Part shown: in pieces, positions 15,355 to 23,969 of the stretch
Position numbering within the stretch: position 1 is the stretch's first letter
Layout of the letters: every line of letters starts with the position of its first letter
From: RBG-16-64-43 sp964353865
Lineage (GTDB): Bacteria; Chloroflexota; Anaerolineae; Anaerolineales; RBG-16-64-43
Assembly: GCA_964353865.1 (NCBI GenBank)
Contig: CAYGXJ010000078.1
Location: 29,006 to 93,005 of the forward strand
Direction: 5' to 3'
DNA: 64,000 nucleotides
The notes under the pieces: model-generated
The model's database searches: none
Told to the model about the DNA's origin: nothing
Seen by the model: the letters and a program-made list of their open reading frames with translations, nothing else
Position numbers and translations under genes: made by a program

Positions 15355-17613
15355 GTGAGGCCCATCATCGCCACGCTAGCGACCAATCGACGCGTGCGGC
15401 ATCGCCTGCAACAGTTGGCGCTCGGCGTTGCGCTTCTGACGTCCGCCGGCGCGCTGGCCGCGTGCAACGGCGGTGTGCCGATCTTCAGCTCGGCCACGCC
15501 CAGCTTGCCTGCGCCGCAGGTGACGATCATCGCCGGCCAAGATCCCAACGAGGTGGCCGGGCAGTTTCTGGCCGCGTGGAACGAGCGCGCCTTCGATCCC
15601 ATGTATGCCCTGATTTCGGCCGCAAGTCGGAGCGCGATCAGCGCCGAGGACTTCGCTGCGCGCTACGAAGATTTCCGGCGCAAAGCGGCGATCACCCAGG
15701 TGCGCGCTGAAATCCTTGCCACGCAGGTCAACTCGCCCAACGCCGATGTCAGCACGCGCATCAGCTACACCTCCGGCATGGCGGGCGAATTCTCGCGCGA
15801 GATGATCTTGCCGCTGGTGATGGAAGGCGATACCTGGCGCATCGTCTGGGATGACGGGTTGATCCTGCCGGAACTCAAAGGCGGCGGGCGGCTGGTCCTC
15901 GAAGCAGACATCCCTGCGCGCGGCACGATTTATGATCGCTATGGCGACCCGCTGGCCTACGAATCCGAAACCCTGTCGCTGGGCATCGTCCCGGGCGAAA
16001 TCGTCGATGAAGAAAGCCTGCTGCGCGAGCTCAGCCGGCTGCTCTTGATGAATACCGAGACCATTCGCCTCAAATACGCCAACGCCCTGCCGGACTGGTA
16101 TGTTCCTTTGGGGGAGGTCTCGCGCGAAGAAGTGGGCAAGCGCTATGGCGTGTTGAGCGGCATGGGCGGTATCCGCATCTCGAGCAACGAGGGCCGCACT
16201 TACTTTGGCGGCGGCATCGCCTCGCACGTGATCGGCTACGTGGCGCAGGTGCCCAAAGAGCAGCTCGACGATTACCTGGCGCAGGGATACCTGGGCGACG
16301 AACTGGTGGGCGTGCAGGGCCTCGAGCAGTGGGGTGAGTCCTCCCTGGCCGGGACGCACGGGGGCACGTTGTACGTGGTGGCTGCGGATGGGCGCGTGCT
16401 CTCCACCCTCGCGCAAAGGAACAGCCAGCCGGCCTACGATATCTACACGACCCTCGACCGCGACCTGCAGGCCAAGGTCGAGCGCTATGCCTTCGGCCAT
16501 CTCACCGGCGCGGCGGTCGTGCTCAACCGGGAAACGGGCGAAGTGCTGGCCATGGTCTCCAGCCCGGGCTTCGATTCAAACCTCTTCAACGGAGGCAACT
16601 TCAACAGCCAGTATCTTCTGCCCGAGCTTCTCAACGACCAGCGCGTGCCATTGCTCAACCGGGCCACCCAGGGACAGTATGCGCTGGGCTCGGTCTTCAA
16701 GCTCATCACCATTGGCGGCGCCCTCCAGTCGGGCGCCTATACCGCGGCTACCACCTACACCTGCGACGGCTACTTCCGCGAACTCCCGGGACTCACACTC
16801 GAGGACTGGACGGTGGCCAAGGACAAGCCGCCGCACGGGACGCTCAACCTAGTGCAGGGATTGACACATTCGTGCAACCCCTTCTTCTGGCACATCGGGT
16901 TGGATCTCTTCAACCGCGACCCGTGGATCGTCCCTAACATGGCGCGCGGCTACGGGCTGGGCAAACTGACAGGCATCGGGGTCATCGAGGAAGAACCGGG
17001 GTTCATCCCGGACCCAGCCTGGAAGGCCGAACAAGGTGAGCCGTGGGTCGCGGGCGATGCGGTGAACATGGCCATCGGGCAAGTGCTGCAAGTTACGCCG
17101 CTGCAAGTGGCGGATTTCGCGGCCGCGCTGGGCAATGGCGGCACACTCTACCGGCCGCAGCTCGTGCAGTCGATCCAACAGGGCGAGCAGCCGCCCGTGT
17201 TCGCCTTTTCCCCTGAGGTGCGCGGCCAACTTCCGCTCAGCGCTGAAAACCTGGTGGTGATCCAAGAGGGCATGCGTGGTGTCACCAATGCCCCCGGAGG
17301 AACGGCGCGGGCCACTTTTTATGGTTGGCGGGCGGTGGCCGGCAAGACGGGCACCGCGCAGGACCTGCCTCGCACGCCGCACGCCTGGTTCACGGGCTAC
17401 ACCTTCCTGGAGCGCTCCGACAAGCCCGACATCGCCATCGCCGTCATCGCCGAGAACGCCGGCGAGGGGTCGGAGATCGCCGCACCCATCTTCCGCCGCA
17501 TCCTCGAGATCTACTTCTACGGCTCGCCCCAGACGCTCTACCGGTGGGAATCAGCCGTTGGCGGCCCCACCGTGACTCCCACGCTTCCGGTCACCGAAAC
17601 CCCGGGCGGATGA
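15355..17613 (+). CDS. Class B penicillin-binding protein, lipoprotein, MecA-like N-terminal domain
   Basis: Peptidoglycan DD-transpeptidase of 752 residues. The N-terminus has a lipobox-like ALAAC after a hydrophobic stretch, as in MecA/PBP2a-type lipoproteins. Residues about 60-180 form an NTF2-like domain (QFLAAWNERAFDPMYALI), then the dimerisation domain (PARGTIYDRYGDPLAYE). The transpeptidase domain has all three active-site motifs: S446-x-x-K449 (GSVFK), S506-x-N508 (HSCNPF) and K664TG (AGKTGTAQ). A Thr/Pro tail ends the protein. The gene starts with GTG about 8 bases after the -10 box, so it is probably leaderless. It would act in cell-wall cross-linking and could have low beta-lactam affinity, but the sequence does not show that. 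Confidence 0.9.
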   Translation: MRPIIATLATNRRVRHRLQQLALGVALLTSAGALAACNGGVPIFSSATPSLPAPQVTIIAGQDPNEVAGQFLAAWNERAFDPMYALISAASRSAISAEDFAARYEDFRRKAAITQVRAEILATQVNSPNADVSTRISYTSGMAGEFSREMILPLVMEGDTWRIVWDDGLILPELKGGGRLVLEADIPARGTIYDRYGDPLAYESETLSLGIVPGEIVDEESLLRELSRLLLMNTETIRLKYANALPDWYVPLGEVSREEVGKRYGVLSGMGGIRISSNEGRTYFGGGIASHVIGYVAQVPKEQLDDYLAQGYLGDELVGVQGLEQWGESSLAGTHGGTLYVVAADGRVLSTLAQRNSQPAYDIYTTLDRDLQAKVERYAFGHLTGAAVVLNRETGEVLAMVSSPGFDSNLFNGGNFNSQYLLPELLNDQRVPLLNRATQGQYALGSVFKLITIGGALQSGAYTAATTYTCDGYFRELPGLTLEDWTVAKDKPPHGTLNLVQGLTHSCNPFFWHIGLDLFNRDPWIVPNMARGYGLGKLTGIGVIEEEPGFIPDPAWKAEQGEPWVAGDAVNMAIGQVLQVTPLQVADFAAALGNGGTLYRPQLVQSIQQGEQPPVFAFSPEVRGQLPLSAENLVVIQEGMRGVTNAPGGTARATFYGWRAVAGKTGTAQDLPRTPHAWFTGYTFLERSDKPDIAIAVIAENAGEGSEIAAPIFRRILEIYFYGSPQTLYRWESAVGGPTVTPTLPVTETPGG

Positions 17614-17630
17614 ACGCGCCGCCTGCGCAT

Positions 17631-17668
17631 GCAACGGCCGCGGACTTCCCGCGGCCGTTGCATTTCGA
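17631..17668 (+). terminator. Terminator after the PBP gene
   Basis: A perfect 13-bp stem, GCAACGGCCGCGG (17631-17643) with CCGCGGCCGTTGC (17649-17661), loop ACTTC, then ATTTCG. Confidence 0.8.
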
Positions 17669-17990
17669 GAAGCACACGCGTCGCTCGCTCATGCGCTTTC
17701 CCGGCCCCGACGTACTCGATGGCCCAGGGCGACTCGCGTCGGGCCAGCGCGCGGTGTATCATCCACGCACCACGGAGTGGCCCGGCGGGCGCGATGTCCT
17801 CGGGCCGGCATGCTGCGCCAGGCTCTCCCCGGGCCCGTGCGGCACGCCACCTGATGGAGGGATTTGACCCGGGCCCGTGCCCCGGCGCGCATCGGCCGCC
17901 CCATGACTCTGGCGCTCCACCGCTTTCTCGTTGCAGTCACTTCTGCCTCGGCCGGGCGCGGCCACCAATCATTTGCCTGTGGAGGGCGCC
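17669..17990. other. Intergenic stretch before the acyl-CoA dehydrogenase gene
   Basis: 322 bases with no supported gene. It holds two direct copies of CCCGGGCCCGTGC about 34 bases apart (near 17836 and 17870), of unknown meaning. The promoter for the downstream gene should be here, but no convincing box pair is visible. Confidence 0.5.
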
Positions 17991-19142
17991 ATGGATTTCA
18001 ATCTCACCGATGAACAACGCATGTGGCGCGAGTCCGTCCGCGAGTTCTGCGAACGGGAGGTCAAGCCGCGCGCGCGCCACGTGGACGAGACCGGCGAGTT
18101 CAACTGGGATGCGGCGCGCAAGATGGGGCCGCTCGGGCTCCTCGGCCTGAGCGCGCCCGAAGAGTACGGCGGAGCCGGCGTGGATGCGATCAGCGCGGCC
18201 ATCGCCATTGAAGAACTGGGGCGTGCGTGCGGCAGCACCGCTCTCTCCATTGCCGCGCACAACGGGCTCGGGTGCGGTGCGCTGGCGCTCTTCGGATCGC
18301 CGGCCCAAAAGGAGAAGTGGCTGCGTCCGCTCGCGAGTGGAGCGGGGCGGCTGGCCTCGCTCGCGCTCACCGAGCCCGGCGCGGGTTCGGATCTTGGGGG
18401 CGGAGTGAAGACGCGCGCTCGACGTGACGGCCGGCAATGGGTCATTCAGGGCGCCAAGATGTGGGTCACCAACGCCAGCCTGGCGGATGTCATCGTGACC
18501 CTGGCGCGCACTGACCCTGCCGGCGGGACGCGCTCGATGAGCATGATCATCGTGCCCACCGATGCGCCCGGGCTGACGATTGCCTCGCCGGAGAAGAAGA
18601 TGGGTCTGCACGGCTCACCGACCCACGCCGTCACGTACGAAGAAGTCCGAGTGCCGCAGGAGAACTTGCTGGGCGAGGAAGGCCGCGGGTTGGCCCAGGC
18701 GCTGCAGGTACTCGACGGGGGACGTATCGGCATCGGCGCGCTGGCCGTGGGGTTGGCGCAGGCGGCGTTCGAGGCGGGGCGGGCGTATGCCAAGGAGCGC
18801 TATGCCTTCGGCCGCCCGATCGCTGAGTTCCAGGCCATTCAGTGGATGCTGGCCGATGCGGCCACGGAGATCGAGGCCGCTCGCCTGATGGTCTATCGAG
18901 CGGCATGGCTCAAGCAGGGCGGCCAGCCTTTCGCGCTGCAGGCCGCCATGGGCAAACTGATGGCCACGGAGGTCGCCGAGCGTGCTTGCCGCAATGCTAT
19001 TCAGATCCATGGTGGCTACGGGTACTCGTCGGAGTATCCGGTCGAGCGCATCTATCGCGACGCGCGGTTGATGACCATCGGTGAGGGGACGAGCGAGGTG
19101 CAGCGCATGGTCATCGCCCGGCACATCCTGGCCGGTGCGTAG
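17991..19142 (+). CDS. Acyl-CoA dehydrogenase
   Basis: FAD enzyme that oxidises an acyl-CoA to the trans-2-enoyl-CoA in beta-oxidation or branched-chain amino-acid breakdown. The 383-residue product shows the N-terminal helical domain (FNLTDEQRMWRESVREF), the FAD/substrate signature LALTEPGAGSDLGG, the second signature QIHGGYGYSSEYPVERIYRD and the catalytic glutamate at 365 in IGEGTSEVQR. The ATG at 17991 has GGAGG before it. Chain-length preference cannot be read. It stands alone between two intergenic stretches. Confidence 0.95.
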   Translation: MDFNLTDEQRMWRESVREFCEREVKPRARHVDETGEFNWDAARKMGPLGLLGLSAPEEYGGAGVDAISAAIAIEELGRACGSTALSIAAHNGLGCGALALFGSPAQKEKWLRPLASGAGRLASLALTEPGAGSDLGGGVKTRARRDGRQWVIQGAKMWVTNASLADVIVTLARTDPAGGTRSMSMIIVPTDAPGLTIASPEKKMGLHGSPTHAVTYEEVRVPQENLLGEEGRGLAQALQVLDGGRIGIGALAVGLAQAAFEAGRAYAKERYAFGRPIAEFQAIQWMLADAATEIEAARLMVYRAAWLKQGGQPFALQAAMGKLMATEVAERACRNAIQIHGGYGYSSEYPVERIYRDARLMTIGEGTSEVQRMVIARHILAGA

Positions 19143-19164
19143 GATTGAACTTCCGGGAATCAGG

Positions 19165-19200
19165 AGGGGCTGTCTGGTCAGAGTGCGACGGACAGCCCCT
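19165..19200. terminator. Inverted repeat after the acyl-CoA dehydrogenase gene
   Basis: AGGGGCTGTC (19165-19174) pairs with GACAGCCCCT (19191-19200). There is no T tract; a weak terminator or part of the repeat that follows. Confidence 0.5.
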
Positions 19201-19221
19201 CTGCGATTCGGAATCCATTGC

Positions 19222-19305
19222 TATCGAAGGTCGAGATTCCTCGGGCGCACCGCGACACCGGAATGACTCCGTGGCTGCTGACTGCATCGGAATGACAGAG
19301 AGGCT
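19222..19305. repeat. Dispersed intergenic repeat, copy 1
   Basis: It contains GAGATTCCTCGGG and two GGAATGAC blocks ending in ACAGAGAGGCTGAG. The same ATTCCTCG...CGGAATGAC...GAGGCT layout recurs at 60785-60840 and 61638-61693, always between genes. Confidence 0.65.
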
Positions 19306-19417
19306 GAGGAGCGGGCGAGGCTGCGCCGCATGCATCATTCGTGCGCGGGGATTCGGGCGAGTGCCGTCCGCGGGCGGTCAAGGCGTGCTATGCCCTCTTC
19401 CGCATGATCGCGCGGCC

Positions 19418-20266
19418 TCAGGTCACGCCCTCGAACAAATCACGCTCGCGGCGTCCCGCCACAGGCGCAGGGACTGCGCGCATGTAGTGCTCGCTGGCAC
19501 CCAGCCAGCGCTGGAGGAAAGCCAGCGGCCCCAACATCCGTCCACCGCCCTGGCTCGAATGGCAGGCGGAGGCTTCCTCTTTGACCTTCATGACTCGCCG
19601 GATCGATACGGAGGCGTGCACCGGAAAGTCCATTCCCGCGAACGAGGTCAAATCGATATCACCGTTCTTGCCGAAATGATGCGGGTCGCGGCCAAAGAGC
19701 GGCAGCACCCGCACGGCCAAGCGCAGGAAGCCGCGCCCGAAGGTGTGGAAGTACAGCTTCTGCGGTGCAAAGGCGGGCAGTCCCTCGAGCTCCAATGTAT
19801 CGTCGCCGGCGATGCGAAATGCGGCGACCGTCGCGTTATGAATTGCGATGTGATCGGGGTGCCGATATCCACCGATCGGGTCGAAAGTAAGGACAACCTG
19901 CGGACCGATGCGGCGGATGAGCGCTGCGACCTCGCGCGCCACCTTTTCGAGGGGCGCGGCAGCCAGCGCCTGTGGGTGGAGATTATCGGGCGAGCCGGGC
20001 ATTCCCGAATCGCGATAACCCAGGAAGTGTACCTGGGTCAGGCCGAGCGTCTGGGCCGCACATCGCAGCTCCGATTTTCGCATCTCGCCGACCGAAGCAA
20101 AGCCTTTGAGGTCCGGGGGAGCCTCGCCCACCTCGCCGGCCGTGGCGCAGGCAAGATGCACCTCCACGCCCAAGAGCGCGTACAGGGCCAGGGTGCCCCC
20201 GGTGCCGAAGGTTTCGTCGTCCGGATGGGCCAGCACAGCCAACAACCGTTTCGGATTCGGCGTCAT
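19418..20266 (-). CDS. PIG-L family zinc deacetylase
   Basis: Zinc-dependent N-deacetylase of the LmbE/PIG-L family, 282 residues. Zinc ligands are in the N-terminal AHPDDE (H14, D17) and the distal PIGGYRHPDHIAIH. Relatives deacetylate GlcNAc conjugates such as bacillithiol or mycothiol precursors; the exact substrate is not readable. A promoter (TTGTAG-16-TAGAAT) lies about 75 bases upstream of its ATG. The upstream genes on the same strand are two PflX-like proteins. Confidence 0.9.
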   Translation of the reverse strand: MTPNPKRLLAVLAHPDDETFGTGGTLALYALLGVEVHLACATAGEVGEAPPDLKGFASVGEMRKSELRCAAQTLGLTQVHFLGYRDSGMPGSPDNLHPQALAAAPLEKVAREVAALIRRIGPQVVLTFDPIGGYRHPDHIAIHNATVAAFRIAGDDTLELEGLPAFAPQKLYFHTFGRGFLRLAVRVLPLFGRDPHHFGKNGDIDLTSFAGMDFPVHASVSIRRVMKVKEEASACHSSQGGGRMLGPLAFLQRWLGASEHYMRAVPAPVAGRRERDLFEGVT

Positions 20267-20340
20267 AGTTCCTCATTCCCTTGCTCACCGGTCTTACTTG
20301 CCGCGGGACATGGCGCATTGCGAGGCATGGGCCTCGCGGC

Positions 20341-20368
20341 ATTCTACCGCGCCCCTGGTCCTCTACAA
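20341..20368 (-). promoter_or_regulatory. Promoter of the PIG-L deacetylase gene
   Basis: On the minus strand, TTGTAG (20368-20363), a 16-base spacer and TAGAAT (20346-20341). A 7-bp hairpin, GCCCACC/GGTGGGC, lies just upstream at 20375-20397 and may end the preceding gene's transcript. Confidence 0.5.
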
Positions 20369-20426
20369 AGAGCGGCCCACCCAGGGTGTCGGTGGGCGCG
20401 TGGAATGACGAGCCGGCGTGCGGGGA

Positions 20427-21329
20427 TCACGCGAAGCGGGTGAGGCCGGCGGCTTCGGCGGCCGACCGTGCCCGCGCATACTCTTCCTGGGTCAGCGGGC
20501 GGCTGATGTCGGCGTGCTGGCCCGCATGATAGTCCGGGCGGTATTGGTCCATCAGGTTAAGATACGTCGCGCGGGAGATCGAGCGCGCGAGAAAGCGTGC
20601 GATCTGAGAAGTTCCCGCCAGGTTGTTGGGCAGGACGAGATGCCGAACCAGCAGCCCGCGCACGGCCAGACCCTCCTGATCCAGCACCAAATCCCCAACC
20701 TGGCGATGCATCTCTTTCACCGCGCCCCGATTGACGGCCGGATAATCGGCGGCGTGCGAGTAAGCCAGCCCTACCCGCGCGTCGGAATACTTCATATCCG
20801 GCATGTAGATATCAATCACCCCGTCGAGCAGGTGCAGCGCCTCGAGGCAATCGTATCCGCCACTGTTGTAGACCAACGGGACGCGCAGCCCCTGGTGCGC
20901 GGCCAGGTGCACGGCTTCCAGTATCTGCGCCACCACGTGACTCGGCGAGACCAGGTTGATATTGTGGCACCCGAGTTCCTGCATGTGAAGCATCATCGCG
21001 GCCAGCTCGCCGGCATCGACCTCCGGCGCATCGGGGCTCTGGCTGATGGTGTGGTTCTGGCAGAACTGACAGCGCAGGTTGCAGCCCGAGAAGAATATCG
21101 TGCCTGAGCCGTTGCGCCCGGTGAGCGGGGCCTCTTCTCCGAAGTGGGGGTGGAAGGATGCCACGCGCGCCCAGCGCCCGATGCGGCAGGTGCCGGCGTG
21201 GGTTGTGCGGTTCACCCGGCAGCGGCGCGGGCACAGGTCGCAGGAGGTGAGACAGCCGGCCGCCTCTCGGGCGCGCACGGCCAGTTCACCAGAGCGATGC
21301 AGAATGAGATAGGCGGGGAATGCGGTCAT
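20427..21329 (-). CDS. PflX-like radical SAM protein
   Basis: A COG1313-type (PflX, pyruvate-formate-lyase-activase-like) radical SAM protein of 300 residues. An N-terminal cysteine cluster (C26, C30, C33, C37, C48: CLTSCDLCPRRC ... GTC) precedes the radical SAM motif SGCNLRCQFC (C83, C87, C90) that holds the 4Fe-4S cluster for SAM cleavage. Downstream blocks HNINLVSPSHVVAQILEA, VYNSGGYD and MPDMKYSD are conserved. The target is unknown; some relatives sit with AmmeMemoRadiSam systems, whose partners are not here. The start at 21329 fits homologues, but no strong RBS is visible. Its paralogue ends 25 bases upstream. Confidence 0.85.
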   Translation of the reverse strand: MTAFPAYLILHRSGELAVRAREAAGCLTSCDLCPRRCRVNRTTHAGTCRIGRWARVASFHPHFGEEAPLTGRNGSGTIFFSGCNLRCQFCQNHTISQSPDAPEVDAGELAAMMLHMQELGCHNINLVSPSHVVAQILEAVHLAAHQGLRVPLVYNSGGYDCLEALHLLDGVIDIYMPDMKYSDARVGLAYSHAADYPAVNRGAVKEMHRQVGDLVLDQEGLAVRGLLVRHLVLPNNLAGTSQIARFLARSISRATYLNLMDQYRPDYHAGQHADISRPLTQEEYARARSAAEAAGLTRFA

Positions 21330-21354
21330 GGACGGGCGCCGCCCGGCGCGCCGC

Positions 21355-22320
21355 TCACACGGCAATCGTTGGGCCGCGTTCGATGTGCGCGATGCGTCCG
21401 AAACGATGCAAGCCAGCTTCACTCGCCAAGGTCTTGGCGCACTCCAATTCGCGCGGCGTGATCTTGCGATACAGATCGCCCAGTCCCTTGGCGCTGCGCG
21501 TGGGCCGGAAGTCGTCCACCAGATGGAGATAGGTGTCGGGCGATATCTGCCGCGCTAGAAAGCGGACAACGTAGGAAGTGCCGGCCAGGCGGTTAGGTAG
21601 CACCACGTGGCGCACGAGCAGCCCGCGCACGGCGCAGCCCTCATCGCTCACCATCAGATCGCCCACCTGGCGGTACATCTCACGCAGGGCGGCGCGGTTG
21701 ATGCGCGGGTAGTCGCGCACATCGAGGAAGCGGCGCGCCTGGCGCGTATAACCGAAGCGCATCTCCGGGGCGTAGATGTCGACAACCCCCTCCAGCAAGG
21801 CCAGAGCCACCGGAGCGTCGTATCCGTTTGAGTTGTATACCAGCGGCAGAGTCAAACCTTGGCGGGCGGCAATTGCCAGCGCCTCAAGGATCTGTGCCAC
21901 GACGTGGCTGGGGTTGACCAGATTGATGTTGTGGCAGCCAGCGTTTTGCAGCTCACGCATGCACGCCGCCAGGGCGGCGGGTGTTACCTCGCGCTCCGAG
22001 CTTTCATGGCTGAAGGCCATCGGGCGCTGTTCGTTAAGCGGCGCGCCGGGTTTGCGAAGTTCGCCGCCGGCGAAGAGGATCGCGCCCGAGCCGCGCGATC
22101 CGACGAGGCTCGCCTCTTCGTGGTAGTTGGGGATGAAGGCCAGCATGCGCGCGTCGCGCCCGGTGCGGCATGCGCCAGCTTCGCGAGTGCGATCGGCACC
22201 GCAAACGCGCGGGCACAGGTCGCACGCCGAAAGGCGCGCGCGGGCGCGCTTGGCCCGCTCGGCGAGAGCCGTCTTGCGGCCAAGGCGCAGGTAACCCGGG
22301 GCTGGGTCAGAAGCTGACAT
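21355..22320 (-). CDS. PflX-like paralogue lacking the radical SAM cysteines (pseudoenzyme)
   Basis: A 321-residue paralogue of the downstream protein, alike along its whole length: SACDLCPRVC with the same N-terminal cysteine spacing, GCHNINLVNPSHVVAQILEA, VYNSNGYDAPVAL, IYAPEMRFGYT, RGLLVRHVVLPNRLAGTS. At the radical SAM site it reads AGGELRKPGA where the partner reads SGCNLRCQFC: the three cysteines are G86, K90 and A93. The frame is intact across this site, so it is not a frameshift artefact. It cannot hold the SAM-binding cluster in the usual way but keeps the N-terminal cysteines. A regulatory or scaffold partner for the active paralogue is inferred. Confidence 0.85.
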   Translation of the reverse strand: MSASDPAPGYLRLGRKTALAERAKRARARLSACDLCPRVCGADRTREAGACRTGRDARMLAFIPNYHEEASLVGSRGSGAILFAGGELRKPGAPLNEQRPMAFSHESSEREVTPAALAACMRELQNAGCHNINLVNPSHVVAQILEALAIAARQGLTLPLVYNSNGYDAPVALALLEGVVDIYAPEMRFGYTRQARRFLDVRDYPRINRAALREMYRQVGDLMVSDEGCAVRGLLVRHVVLPNRLAGTSYVVRFLARQISPDTYLHLVDDFRPTRSAKGLGDLYRKITPRELECAKTLASEAGLHRFGRIAHIERGPTIAV

Positions 22321-22417
22321 GCGGCAAAGGGGCGGTTGGCATGGGCATCAAAACGAATCTCGCGGACGGCACCTGGCAAATTCGCGCCGACCCCACTTGA
22401 TTGTACCTAAGGTTGGA

Positions 22418-22447
22418 TTGACGGCCCGGCGCGGGGTATGGTATGAT
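22418..22447 (+). promoter_or_regulatory. Promoter of tRNA-Asp
   Basis: TTGACG at 22418-22423, an 18-base spacer and TATGAT at 22442-22447; the tRNA starts 12 bases later. Confidence 0.8.
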
Positions 22448-22458
22448 GCTCGGCATTC

Positions 22459-22536
22459 GGGGGCGTGGTGTAGCTGGCCTAACACGCGGCCCTGTCAAGG
22501 CCGAGACCGCGGGTTCGAATCCCGTCGCTCCCGCCA
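22459..22536 (+). tRNA. tRNA-Asp (anticodon GTC)
   Basis: Acceptor GGGGGCG pairs with CGCTCCC (one G-U). D arm with TAGCTGG, anticodon stem CGGCC/GGCCG with loop CTGTCAA, T loop GGTTCGAATCC. The discriminator is G and CCA is encoded at 22534-22536. It has its own promoter and terminator. Confidence 0.93.
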
Positions 22537-22545
22537 CGAACGAAT

Positions 22546-22588
22546 GGAGGCTCCAGCCGGATCTTTTCGGCTGCGGCCTCCTTTCTGT
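22546..22588 (+). terminator. Terminator after tRNA-Asp
   Basis: Outer stem GGAGGC/GCCTCC and inner AGCCG/CGGCT around ATCTTTT, followed by TTTCTGTT. Confidence 0.75.
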
Positions 22589-23049
22589 TATTGGGCAGCC
22601 GCCTTGGGGCGTGCATCGCACGAAGGACCCCACTGGTCGAATCCGAACCAGCCGCGAGGTACTTGGCCCCCAAAGACCACCGCATGAGGGTCCGGACTTG
22701 ATCTGTCGAACGTTGCGTTTCGACCTCCATCAGATCAGCAACCCGGATACGGATACCTCGCCCCCATCCGCGATTGGGCCACCACGCCCTGGTGCGCATC
22801 GATCGAATCGTTTCAACCGGTCGCAAGGAGAGGGAACTTGTGAGGCAGATCGCCCCTCGGCAGGATCTTGATCCGTGCTGGCGACAACCAAGGTGGAGGC
22901 GCACGAAGCGCGAAGGGGCGAAGAGAGGAGCGCGGCCCCATCGATCTGGCTCGGCGGGATTCAAGGACGCCAATTCCGCACCGGTCGGCGAAACGCGACG
23001 ACTCGCCGCCCGAGGAAAGGTGCGGGATCGGCAGTGCGGGATCGGCGTG
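22589..23049. other. Intergenic stretch before the one-carbon regulator
   Basis: About 460 bases with no gene I can support. Open frames on both strands are low-complexity, Arg/Ser-rich and without RBS. A short direct repeat (two GTGCGGGATCGGC units) lies near 23020-23046. Confidence 0.5.
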
Positions 23050-23078
23050 TTGACACCCCAGTCCACCCATGCTATCCT
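23050..23078 (+). promoter_or_regulatory. Promoter of the GntR-family regulator and possibly the one-carbon operon
   Basis: TTGACA at 23050-23055, a 17-base spacer and TATCCT at 23073-23078. Transcription should start near 23085, just before the palindromic operator. Confidence 0.8.
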
Positions 23079-23088
23079 GTCCCCGAGA

Positions 23089-23110
23089 TTGGTATATACC
23101 ACCAGACCAA
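23089..23110 (+). promoter_or_regulatory. Probable operator of the HutC-type regulator
   Basis: TGGTATATACCA at 23090-23101 is a perfect 12-bp palindrome; a wider imperfect symmetry TTGGT ... ACCAA reaches 23110. GntR/HutC proteins such as NagR bind similar TGGTNTANACCA-type sites. Placed just after the transcription start, it would let the regulator block its own promoter. Confidence 0.65.
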
Positions 23111-23129
23111 TTTGTTCCAGGCGACACAA

Positions 23130-23918
23130 ATGACGTCTTCCAAGGCCGAACACGCCTCGCTCAATCCTCTCCAGCTCAAACCTGTCAACCGTCTGGTGGC
23201 CGGCGTGCCTCTCTACATTCAGATAGCAGAAGGACTCCTGACCTGGGTCGATTCGGGTCGCCTCGCTCCTGGCGATCGCCTGCCGCCCGAGCGCGACCTG
23301 AGCCAGATGCTTGGCGTGAACCGAATGACTTTGCGCCGTGCGCTGGAGATGCTCGAGGCGCAGGGGCTGCTGGCGCGCCGCCAAGGTGCCGGCACCTACA
23401 TCGCCGACCGCAAGATCGAGCGCCAGGCCGGGCAACTAGTCTCGTTCACCAAGCGCATGCGCGAGCAAGGCTTCACGCCTGGGGCGAAGGTGATCTCGTT
23501 TGAGGAGCGGCCGTGCGGCGCAGCTCTGGCGGCGGCGCTGCGGCTGCCGGCATTTGCGCCCGTCTACGACATCCGCCGGCTGCGATTCCTCAACGGCCAG
23601 CCGGTGCTGCTCGAGCACTATACGCTCCCGATCATGCGCTTTGCGCGCCTGGCGCGATACGATCTTGAGCAAAACTCGTTGTACGAGGTGCTGCATGAGC
23701 ACTACGGGGTGGATGTGCATCGGGCGCGCCTCAGCCTGGAGGCGGTGCTGGCCACCGCGTACGAGTCTGAGCAATTGCTCGTGCCGCTGAGCGCACCGCT
23801 GATGCTTGAACGCCGGCTTTCATATGATGCTCTGGGAGCGCCGGTGGACCACGGCGAGGACTACTACCGGGGGGACCGTTTTCAATTCGTCACCGAGACG
23901 GCGGCGCTGGCGCTGTAG
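23130..23918 (+). CDS. GntR-family (HutC/UTRA) transcriptional regulator
   Basis: A 262-residue ligand-responsive repressor. Residues about 20-95 are a GntR winged helix (PLYIQIAEGLL, GDRLPPERDLSQMLGVNR, TLRRALEMLEAQGLL, RRQGAGTYIA); residues about 110-260 are a UTRA ligand domain, which in this family senses small metabolites. The ATG at 23130 was chosen by homology; the frame is open far upstream but without similarity. It is the first gene before the corrinoid methyltransferase cluster on the same strand, with a consensus promoter and palindrome in front. It probably represses itself and the cluster until a methylated amine or derivative is present; the ligand is inferred. Confidence 0.9.
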   Translation: MTSSKAEHASLNPLQLKPVNRLVAGVPLYIQIAEGLLTWVDSGRLAPGDRLPPERDLSQMLGVNRMTLRRALEMLEAQGLLARRQGAGTYIADRKIERQAGQLVSFTKRMREQGFTPGAKVISFEERPCGAALAAALRLPAFAPVYDIRRLRFLNGQPVLLEHYTLPIMRFARLARYDLEQNSLYEVLHEHYGVDVHRARLSLEAVLATAYESEQLLVPLSAPLMLERRLSYDALGAPVDHGEDYYRGDRFQFVTETAALAL

Positions 23919-23969
23919 ACCTGCGCCGTGCGAGGCGGCCATTCCGCCAGGTGAAAGAGGGACGAGGCG

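Noticed and set aside
22479..23435. 318-codon minus-strand frame over tRNA-Asp and the regulator
   Set aside because: It crosses a tRNA, its terminator and a promoter, which a real gene would not.
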